A stretch of DNA of 32,221 nucleotides from Gordonia asplenii (GTDB lineage Bacteria > Actinomycetota > Actinomycetes > Mycobacteriales > Mycobacteriaceae). Position numbers and translations under genes: made by a program. This document shows, piece after piece, positions 9,172 through 15,973 of this stretch (the first letter of the stretch is position 1; each line of letters begins with the position of its first letter). Location of the stretch: the NCBI RefSeq assembly GCF_012933505.1, contig NZ_JABBNB010000049.1:1-32221 (forward strand), read 5' to 3'. The notes beneath the pieces are model-generated. The model did not search any database. It was given only the letters and a program-made list of their open reading frames with translations, and had not been told where the DNA came from.

Positions 9172-9313
9172 TGATTGTCCTTCCTGAGACAAGGTTTTTG
9201 CGCTGATCATCTTATCGTTGCGCGATTCGGTCCCGACCCTTGCGGTCATTCGCCTCCTGCAATCGGTAGCGACACTATGCTTAAGGCCGCCGAACCTTCG
9301 CGACAGGAGCAGC

Positions 9314-10192
9314 ATGACTTTTCAGGGAAGTGGACCGCTCGATTCCGGAGACGTGTCCGGTGGTGGGGACGGCGGCGGTGGCGGCAACGGCACCCGCATC
9401 GCGCTGGGTGGCGGCGCAGGACTGATCATCACCATCGTCGCGCTGCTGTTCGGCATCAACCCGGGCAACATTCTGGGAACCGGTGACTCGGGCACGCCTG
9501 CCACCAACAACAATTCGGCGGCGTCGTCGATCAATCAGCACCTCGCCTCGTGCACCATCGAGATGGCCAACACCGACGACATGTGCCGCATCAAGGCGAC
9601 GACGATCAGCGTCAACAAGGTCTGGGCCGGACTGTTGAAGGGCTACACCAACCCCAAGACGGTCATCTTCAGCCAGTCGGTGCATACCGGCTGCGGTGCG
9701 GCGTCGTCGTCGACGGGTCCGTTCTACTGCCCCGCCGATCAGACCGCCTACTTCGATCCGACCTTCTTCGCGACGTTGAAGCGGATGGGCGGCAGCGACG
9801 GTCCACTCGCGCAGGAGTACGTCGTCGCCCACGAGTACGGTCACCACGTGGAGAACCTCACCGGGGTGCTCCGCAAGGGGCAGCGGATGGGCTCGCAGGG
9901 GCCGACGTCGGGCTCGGTTCGCGTCGAACTGCAGGCCGACTGCCTCGCCGGAGTCTGGGCCTACCACGCCGACAAAGGGCCGAACGCCATGCTCGAGCCG
10001 CTGACCAAGGCGCAGATCGCGTCGGTGATCCAAACCGCCAAGGCCATCGGCGACGACACCATCCAGGGCGCCAACTCCAACCCCGAGGGCTGGACGCACG
10101 GCTCCGCCGCGCAGCGTCAACGCTGGTTCACGATCGGCTACAACGGCGGCGACCCCAAGCGCTGCGACACCTTCGCGACCAACTCTCTGTGA
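9314..10192 (+). CDS. Neutral zinc metallopeptidase, YpfJ family, membrane anchored
   Basis: 292-residue protein. A Gly-rich cytosolic N-terminus (1-27) is followed by one membrane segment at about 29-50 and an extracytoplasmic peptidase domain. The zinc motif HEYGH lies at 173-177 in VVAHEYGHHVE, and a downstream VELQADCLAG segment carries the likely third ligand Glu. This matches the putative neutral zinc metallopeptidase family (YpfJ; Rv2575 in M. tuberculosis, from memory). Physiological substrate is unknown. ATG at 9314 is chosen over an upstream in-frame start at 9218 because ACAGGAG precedes it and the upstream residues do not look conserved. Its stop overlaps the next ATG by one base (TGATG), so the two peptidase genes are likely co-translated. 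Confidence 0.92.
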   Translation: MTFQGSGPLDSGDVSGGGDGGGGGNGTRIALGGGAGLIITIVALLFGINPGNILGTGDSGTPATNNNSAASSINQHLASCTIEMANTDDMCRIKATTISVNKVWAGLLKGYTNPKTVIFSQSVHTGCGAASSSTGPFYCPADQTAYFDPTFFATLKRMGGSDGPLAQEYVVAHEYGHHVENLTGVLRKGQRMGSQGPTSGSVRVELQADCLAGVWAYHADKGPNAMLEPLTKAQIASVIQTAKAIGDDTIQGANSNPEGWTHGSAAQRQRWFTIGYNGGDPKRCDTFATNSL

Positions 10193-11865
10193 TGTCCCGC
10201 CCACCGAGCGCTGTCGACGCCTGCGCCGACGCCTACCTTGCGACCGCCGCGCGACTGGATCCGCTGTTCGCCACCGAAGTCGGCGTCGCCGGGTACGACC
10301 ATCTGCTCACCGACTTCAGCCCGCGAGCCTGCGCCGAACGCGCCGACGCCGCGCGCTCGGCGATCACCGATCTGTCGTCGATGACCGTCATCGACGACGT
10401 CGACCGGGTGACCGTGGCGACCATGGCATCGACCCTGGCCCGCGAGATCGCGCTGGCCGACGCCGGGGAGACCGTCGGCGCGCTGAATGTCATCGCCTCA
10501 CCGCTGCAGGCGGTCCGCGACTCGTTCGATCTGTTGCCGACCGACACCGTCGAGCAGCGCGAAGTCTTCGTCGAGCGGCTACGCGCCCTTCCGCAGTGCG
10601 TCGCGTCGATCATCGAGGGCCTCGACCACCGGTTCGCAGTCGGGCCACCACTTGCCCGCCGTCAGATCGGACTGGTTGCGGCACAGGCTGATTCGGCGGT
10701 CGACGGAATCACCGCGGCGACCCAGCCGATCCTCGCCGACGCCGACGACGCGCTGTCGACCGCGGCGTCGGAAGCGTTGACCGCGGCTGGTGCCGTATTC
10801 GGCGGCCTCGCCGATCATCTGCGGGCGGCCGTCGAATCAGGTGTCGATGCCGACGCGTTCGGCATCGACCGCTATCGACTGCATCTGCCCGCCTTTCTCG
10901 GCGCCGACGTCGACCCGTCCGAGGCCTACCAGTTCGGGCTGGATCGGCTCGCGCAGATCGTGGCCGAGCAGCGCGACCTCGCCACCACGCTGGGCACCGA
11001 CGGCGACATCGCCGCCGCGATCGCCCGGCTCAACGCCGACGAGCGCTACCAGATCTCCTCGGGTGAGAAGTTCGTCGAGTGGATGCAGGATCTCTCCGAT
11101 CGCGCCGTCAACGCGCTGTCCGGCGTCCATTTCGATCTCCCGAATCGGTTGAGCCGCTTGGAATGTCGGCTCGCGCCGTCGTCGACCGGGGCGATCTACT
11201 ACACGCAGCCGTCGGCGGATCTGAGCCGTCCCGGCCGGATGTGGTGGTCGGTTCCCGCCGGGCAGAACGTCTTTCACACCTGGCAGGAGTCGACCACGGT
11301 ATTCCACGAAGGCGTACCCGGTCATCATCTGCAGCTGGGTTCGGCCGTCGTCAGCGAGGACCTCAACAGCTGGCGCAAGCTGGCGTCGTTCACCTCCGGG
11401 CACGGTGAGGGCTGGGCGCTTTACGCCGAACGGCTGATGGGTGATCTCGGCTGGCTCGACGATCCCGGCGATCGGATGGGAATGCTCGACTCCCAACGAC
11501 TTCGGGCCGCGCGCGTCGTCGTAGACGTCGGGGTGCACTGCGGCTTCGACGCCCCGGCGTCGGTCGGTGGTGGGGTGTGGGACGCGCAGAAGGCGTGGGC
11601 ATTTCTCACCGACGCGGTCGCGATGGACCGCGACGTCCTGCGCTTCGAACTCGACCGCTATCTCGGTTGGGCGGGACAAGCGCCGTCGTACGCACTCGGA
11701 CAGCGCGTCTGGGAGCAGACGCGCGACGCCGCGCTGGCCGCCCACCCCGATTGGTCGCTGCGCGAATTCCACACCCGCGCACTGGCATTAGGCGGCGTAA
11801 CGCTCGACGTACTGCGGGAGACGATGACGGCGGACCGCCCGCCCGCCGCCGGCACCGCGGGTTGA
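10192..11865 (+). CDS. DUF885 family metallopeptidase-like protein
   Basis: 557-residue protein of the DUF885 family. The zinc-binding type motif HEGVPGHH is at 372-379, followed by a GEGWALYAERLMGDLG segment characteristic of the family and probably carrying a Glu ligand. No signal peptide or membrane segment is visible, so it is probably cytosolic. Members are predicted metallopeptidases or carboxypeptidases; the substrate is not known. ATG at 10192 overlaps the stop of the YpfJ-type gene by one base, indicating coupling. The last codons GGT TGA lie inside the first copy of the REP-like repeat, so the repeat supplies the stop and the terminal Gly, and the native C-terminus may have been altered. 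Confidence 0.9.
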   Translation: MSRPPSAVDACADAYLATAARLDPLFATEVGVAGYDHLLTDFSPRACAERADAARSAITDLSSMTVIDDVDRVTVATMASTLAREIALADAGETVGALNVIASPLQAVRDSFDLLPTDTVEQREVFVERLRALPQCVASIIEGLDHRFAVGPPLARRQIGLVAAQADSAVDGITAATQPILADADDALSTAASEALTAAGAVFGGLADHLRAAVESGVDADAFGIDRYRLHLPAFLGADVDPSEAYQFGLDRLAQIVAEQRDLATTLGTDGDIAAAIARLNADERYQISSGEKFVEWMQDLSDRAVNALSGVHFDLPNRLSRLECRLAPSSTGAIYYTQPSADLSRPGRMWWSVPAGQNVFHTWQESTTVFHEGVPGHHLQLGSAVVSEDLNSWRKLASFTSGHGEGWALYAERLMGDLGWLDDPGDRMGMLDSQRLRAARVVVDVGVHCGFDAPASVGGGVWDAQKAWAFLTDAVAMDRDVLRFELDRYLGWAGQAPSYALGQRVWEQTRDAALAAHPDWSLREFHTRALALGGVTLDVLRETMTADRPPAAGTAG

Positions 11866-12402
11866 GCCGGGCCAGAGCGCAAGCGTAGGTCTCATCCGCT
11901 GGTTGAGCCTACCATCACAGTTCGACAACTGCGCCACCATCAAATGCATTGTGGTACAGAGGTTTCGACACGCTCGTCGCTAGCGCTCCTCGCGGCTCAA
12001 CCAGCAGATGGAGTGCCCCCAACCGGTGAAACGAGGTTGAGCCGGGCCGGAGCGCAAGCGTAGGTCTCATCCGCTGGTTGAGCCGGGCCGAAGCGCAAGC
12101 GTAGGTCTCATCCGCCGGTTGAGCCGGGCCGGAGCGCAAGCTCAGGCCCGTGTCGAAACCACCGCGACACAACCGGTCTCGCGTGTCACCGGGGTTTCGA
12201 CTCGGCTTCGCCTCGCTCAACCAGCAGAAAGGGCGCCTCGCTCAACGTCGGGGTTTCGACTCGGCTTCGCCTCGCTCAACCGGCAAAAAGTGGCACCTCG
12301 CTCAACGTCGGGGTTTCGACTCGGCTTCGCCTTCGCTCAACCAGCAGAAAGTGGTGCCTCGCTCAACCGGCAGAAAGGGTGCCTCGCTCAACCAACGGAA
12401 AG
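11860..12402. repeat. REP-like intergenic repeat island between DUF885 gene and hisS
   Basis: A 522-base convergent gap with no gene, almost filled by short related repeats. Forward units begin GGTTGAGCCGGGCC: 11860-11900, 12035-12075, 12076-12116 and 12117-12160. The last three are a head-to-tail array with exact 41-base spacing, and the final one runs on to end GTGTCGAAACC. An inverted copy is at 11961-12002. A second array follows, in opposite orientation, of GGTTTCGACTCGGCTTCGCC units starting at 12193, 12252 and 12312 (59- and 60-base spacing). It ends in 25-26-base sub-repeats starting CGCTCAACC at 12334, 12360 and 12385. No coding, tRNA or CRISPR signal was seen. Confidence 0.9.
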
Positions 12403-13677
12403 GTCGGCCGGCTCAGCCAACAGGGCGCGCACCGACTCGACCACACCGTCGAGCGAAACCTGCTGCTGCTCACCGGTTTTGAGGTTCTTCACCTCTACTC
12501 TGCGGTCGGCGAGTTCGCGGTCGCCGAGCACCAGGGCGAGCTGGGCGCCCGAGCGGTCGGCGGCCTTCATCGCGCCTTTGAGGCCGCGATCGCCGTAGGC
12601 GAGGTCGACGCTGATCCCCGCCGAGCGCAGCTTCGCCGCGACGTCGACCAGCTCCACCTTGGCGTCGGCGCCCATCGGCACGCCGAACACCGCACAGCGT
12701 GCCGGCGATGCCTGCGCCACGCCCTCCGCTTGCAGGGCCAGTACGGTTCGGTCGACGCCGAGGCCGAACCCGATGCCGGACAGATCCTGTTTGCCGCCGA
12801 GCTGGCGCATCAATCCGTCGTAGCGTCCACCGCCACCGATACCCGACTGCGCGCCGAGACCGTCGTGAACGAACTCGAAGGTCGTCTTCGTGTAGTAGTC
12901 GAGACCGCGCACCAGCCGGGGGTTGAGCTCGTAGGCCACTCCGATCTTGTCGAGCAGCGCAGTCACCACCGCGAAGTGTTCGCGGGCCGAGTCGCTGAGA
13001 TAGTCGACCATCAGCGGCGCGTCCGCGGTCGCCGCCTTGATCTCCGGCCTCTTGTCGTCGAGCACCCGCAGCGGGTTGAGCTGCGCGCGGTTGCGGGTGG
13101 CTTCGTCGAGGTCGAGCTTGAACAGGAAGTCCTGCAACGCTTCTCGGTACCGCGGACGTGACTCGTCGTCGCCGAGCGAGGTCAGCTCCAGCCGGTATCC
13201 GGAGAGGCCGAGCCGCCGGTAGCCCTCGTCGGCGATGGCGATCACCTCGGCGTCGAGCGCGGGATCGTCGACGCCGATCGCCTCGACGCCCACCTGCTGC
13301 AGTTGGCGGTAGCGCCCCGCCTGCGGACGCTCATAGCGGAAGAACGGTCCCGAGTAGACGAGCTTGGCGGGCAGTTGTCCGCGGTCGAGTCCGTGCTGGA
13401 TCACAGCGCGCATGACACCCGCGGTGCCCTCCGGGCGCAGCGTCACCGAACGGTCGCCACGGTCGGCGAAGGTGTACATCTCTTTGGAGACCACATCCGT
13501 CGACTCGCCGACCCCGCGCGCGAACAGACCGGTGTCCTCGAAGATCGGCAGTTCGACGTGGCCGTACCCGGCGAGCGTCGCCGCCTCGGTCAAGGTGTTG
13601 CGAACCCGAACGAAATCCGCCGACGCCGGCGGGTAGTAGTCGGGAATTCCCTTCGGCGCCTGAAATTCTGCGCTCAC
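12388..13677 (-). CDS. hisS: Histidyl-tRNA synthetase
   Basis: 429-residue class II synthetase that charges tRNA-His. Visible signatures are the N-terminal KGIPDYYPP, motif 2 (FRYERPQAGRYRQ), the histidine-specific GLDYYTKTTFEF region, the Gly-rich GIGGGGRYDGL loop and motif 3 (GFGLGVDRTVLAL). The C-terminal anticodon-binding domain follows from about residue 330. GTG at 13677 overlaps the stop of the upstream metallo-hydrolase gene as GTGA, so the two form an operon. The final codons, encoding Leu-Ser-Val-Gly and TGA, fall in the last copy of the flanking repeat array, so the extreme C-terminus is repeat-derived. Length is close to that of M. tuberculosis HisS, so activity should be unaffected. 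Confidence 0.97.
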   Translation of the reverse strand: MSAEFQAPKGIPDYYPPASADFVRVRNTLTEAATLAGYGHVELPIFEDTGLFARGVGESTDVVSKEMYTFADRGDRSVTLRPEGTAGVMRAVIQHGLDRGQLPAKLVYSGPFFRYERPQAGRYRQLQQVGVEAIGVDDPALDAEVIAIADEGYRRLGLSGYRLELTSLGDDESRPRYREALQDFLFKLDLDEATRNRAQLNPLRVLDDKRPEIKAATADAPLMVDYLSDSAREHFAVVTALLDKIGVAYELNPRLVRGLDYYTKTTFEFVHDGLGAQSGIGGGGRYDGLMRQLGGKQDLSGIGFGLGVDRTVLALQAEGVAQASPARCAVFGVPMGADAKVELVDVAAKLRSAGISVDLAYGDRGLKGAMKAADRSGAQLALVLGDRELADRRVEVKNLKTGEQQQVSLDGVVESVRALLAEPADLSVG

Positions 13678-14420
13678 AGTCCGTTACGTCCCTTCCTGGG
13701 GATGTCAGTGGTGTCGGTCGATTCCCCGCCGCGTCGCTCGCCGAGGTCTTGCAGAAATGGATTAGTGGCCCGCTCGGCACCGATCGAGGTCTGCGGCCCG
13801 TGTCCGGGCAGCACGACGACGTCGTCGGACAGCGGCAACAGCTTGGCCGCGATCGACTCCAACAACTGCTGATGGCTGCCGCCGGGCAGGTCGGTACGCC
13901 CGATGGAACCGGCGAACAGTACGTCGCCGGAGAAGCAGACACGTGCTGCGGCCGGATCGGTTCCGTCTTCGGACGGCACGTCGACGCCCAGCAGTACCGA
14001 ACCCCGGGTGTGACCGGGGGCGAGGTCGACGCTGAACCGAAGGCCCGCGACCTCGACGTCGTCGCCGTCGACGAAGTCGATGACCTTCTCCGGCTCGCGG
14101 AACTCGATGTCGGCGATGAGCGGGCCGAGCGCGTGGCCGAGTCCGATCCTCGGATCGGCGAGCATCTCCCGATCGTCGGGGTGGATGTATGCCGGAATCG
14201 AGTACTTGTCGCACACGTCGGCGGCGTTCCAGGTGTGATCGAGATGCCCGTGAGTGAGCAGTACCGCGACCGGATTCAGCGAATGCTCGGCGAGCACCGC
14301 GTCGACCTGCGGCGCGGCGTCCTGACCGGGATCGATGACGACGGCGTCACCGCCGGGGCCGTCGGCGACGATGTAGCAGTTGGTCGCGAACATCCCTGCG
14401 GCGAACCCGGTGATCAGCAC
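13674..14420 (-). CDS. Metallo-beta-lactamase fold hydrolase, glyoxalase II-like
   Basis: 248-residue protein of the metallo-beta-lactamase superfamily, glyoxalase II branch. The metal motif THGHLDH is visible, followed by the APGHTRGSV histidine, FSGDVLFAGSIGRTD (Asp ligand) and VLPGHGPQT. It resembles M. tuberculosis Rv2581c, which sits next to hisS there too. Likely a thioester hydrolase; a true S-lactoylglutathione or mycothiol substrate cannot be read from sequence. The frame is open to 14471, but GTG at 14420 gives the conserved start LITGFAAGMFATNCY and has AGAGG upstream. It overlaps hisS by four bases. The 250-base gap to the divergent cyclophilin gene should hold promoters for both, but none was clear enough to call. 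Confidence 0.9.
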   Translation of the reverse strand: MLITGFAAGMFATNCYIVADGPGGDAVVIDPGQDAAPQVDAVLAEHSLNPVAVLLTHGHLDHTWNAADVCDKYSIPAYIHPDDREMLADPRIGLGHALGPLIADIEFREPEKVIDFVDGDDVEVAGLRFSVDLAPGHTRGSVLLGVDVPSEDGTDPAAARVCFSGDVLFAGSIGRTDLPGGSHQQLLESIAAKLLPLSDDVVVLPGHGPQTSIGAERATNPFLQDLGERRGGESTDTTDIPRKGRNGL

Positions 14421-14670
14421 GGCGTCGGTCCTCTTCTCTCTGCCTTGCGCCAGACTGCGAATCGCTGGCATCGGGTTCCATTGTCGCAGGCTGCGCGAAC
14501 GATATTCGACACGGCCCGCGACACTTCGGCGGCACGCGCGGCAACCCGCTGTCGGGGCTTCACAGGTTCTACTGGCACACTGGCATCTCGACGTAGCAGG
14601 TTCAATGACGCCGTCGTGCCCGAGTCACGGTCTCGCGCGGCGCAGAAGTATCTCAGGAGGGTCCGCCAGC

Positions 14671-15699
14671 GTGTCCACCAATGACGACGGCCAGGAAGAC
14701 AAAGTCGACCTGAACAAGCCAGCGGATACGTCCGAACCGACCCCCGAGCCAGCAGCATCCACCGAGCCCACCTCGGCTGCGCTCACCAATGAAGAACGCA
14801 GGCAGGCCGCGAAGGCCAAGCTCGAGCAGCGGCTGGAGGCCGATCGGCAAGCGGCGCGCAAGCGCAAGCTCATCATCGCCTCGGTGTCGACGGCCGTCGT
14901 CGTCGCCATCGTGGCGACCGTCACGACCGTCGTCGTGAAGAAGGTGCTCGACGATCGCGAGGCCGCACGGTGGACGAACTGCACCTATGCCAACGCCGCC
15001 AGCGACATCGACTCGTTCCCCAAGACGGTGCCCGCGGGCACGCCGGCCGCTCAGCAGGCCGAGTACCAGAAGCAGATCGACCAGATCAACGCGGTCCGCG
15101 ACAAGCAGCGCAAATCACCCAAGCCGCCGGCGAAGGAGCTCAAGTCGGGCACCGCGACGTGGACGCTGAACACCAGTCAGGGAGTGATCCCGGCGACGCT
15201 CGACCGATCCGGTGCGCCGTGCAACACCAATGCGATCATCTCGCTGACCGACAACAAGTTCTTCGACGCCACGACCTGCCATCGCATGACCACCAGCAAG
15301 ACGCTGCAGGTTCTGCAGTGCGGTGACCCCGCCGGCATCGGCCTGGGCAATCCCGGCTGGTCGAGCCCCGACGAGCCGCCGACCAACCTGAAACCCGGAC
15401 CCACGCAGAACCCGATGGGCGGCGATCAGATCGTCATCTACCCGCGCGGCACCATCGCCATCGCCAACAGCAACAGCGCTCAGATGGGGCGCGCCAACAC
15501 CGGTGGCAGCCAGTTCTTCCTGGTGATCAACGACAGCCAGCTCCCGGCCAACTACGCGGTCGTCGGCAAGGTCGACGACGCCGGACTCGCCGTCCTCGAC
15601 AAGGTCTACAAGGGCGGCATCGTGCCGTCGGGGCCTGATCGCACCGACGACGGCAAGCCGAAACTTCCGGTGGAGATCAAGACCGCGACCATCAGCTAG
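14671..15699 (+). CDS. ppiB: Membrane-anchored cyclophilin-type peptidyl-prolyl isomerase
   Basis: 342-residue protein. An acidic, Pro/Ala/Glu-rich cytosolic segment (1-40) and a basic helix (41-66) precede one membrane segment at about 67-90. The cyclophilin domain (about 160-340) would therefore be outside the membrane. Cyclophilin hallmarks seen include FFDATTCHRM, GTIAIANSNSA and GGSQFFLVINDSQLP. The first is altered from the usual FHRV, as is common in actinobacterial members, so catalytic strength is uncertain. GTG at 14671 is supported by AGGAGG at 14655-14660; the frame is open further upstream without support. Matches Rv2582 in position and layout. It probably helps fold exported proteins. 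Confidence 0.92.
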   Translation: MSTNDDGQEDKVDLNKPADTSEPTPEPAASTEPTSAALTNEERRQAAKAKLEQRLEADRQAARKRKLIIASVSTAVVVAIVATVTTVVVKKVLDDREAARWTNCTYANAASDIDSFPKTVPAGTPAAQQAEYQKQIDQINAVRDKQRKSPKPPAKELKSGTATWTLNTSQGVIPATLDRSGAPCNTNAIISLTDNKFFDATTCHRMTTSKTLQVLQCGDPAGIGLGNPGWSSPDEPPTNLKPGPTQNPMGGDQIVIYPRGTIAIANSNSAQMGRANTGGSQFFLVINDSQLPANYAVVGKVDDAGLAVLDKVYKGGIVPSGPDRTDDGKPKLPVEIKTATIS

Positions 15700-15740
15700 G
15701 CGAGTCGCGAGACTTGATGCCGACGGCGACCACCTCTGCT

Positions 15741-15961
15741 GGTTGAGCCGGGCCGGAGCGTTAGCGAAGGCCATTCCCTCTGCTGGTTGAGCCGGGCCCT
15801 TCTGCTGGTTGAGCCGGGCCGGAGCGCTAGCGAAGGCCCGTGTCGAAACCACGCACGCCGACGATGCCAACGCACCAAACGCCTAGCGACAGTTGGTCAC
15901 TCGGCTCACCGTGGTTTCGACACGGGCGCGTCTCGCTTCGCTCGTCGGGCCCGGCTCAACC
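15741..15961. repeat. REP-like repeat island between cyclophilin gene and rel
   Basis: The convergent 274-base gap carries four related units: 15741-15772 (forward, 3' truncated), 15785-15799 (forward, only GGTTGAGCCGGGCC and one more base), 15807-15850 (forward, complete 44 bases ending GTGTCGAAACC) and 15913-15961 (inverted, from GGTTTCGACACGGGC to GGCTCAACC). The complete forward and inverted units face each other across 62 bases. The inverted unit ends 12 bases past the rel stop. Same family as the island at 11.86-12.40 kb. Likely forms hairpins at the 3' ends of both transcripts. Confidence 0.88.
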
Positions 15962-15973
15962 ACCGGTGAGCTT

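Noticed and set aside
9240..9281. TTGCGG and TATGCT as a promoter for the YpfJ-type gene
   Set aside because: The two elements are 30 bases apart, far too wide for a sigma-70-type promoter; only the -10-like part might be real.
11866..12387. Short open frames inside the repeat island
   Set aside because: Their protein sequences simply translate the repeats and lack ribosome sites or family features.
12192..12402. Tandem repeats resembling a CRISPR array
   Set aside because: The units are themselves 59-60 or 25-26 bases long with repeated content throughout; there are no unique, equal-length spacers and no cas genes nearby.
13674..13680. T-box or other leader riboswitch for hisS
   Set aside because: hisS overlaps the upstream gene by four bases, leaving no leader region.
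14421..14670. Divergent promoters between the metallo-hydrolase and cyclophilin genes
   Set aside because: The gap must contain promoters, but no -35/-10 pair with acceptable spacing could be chosen on either strand.
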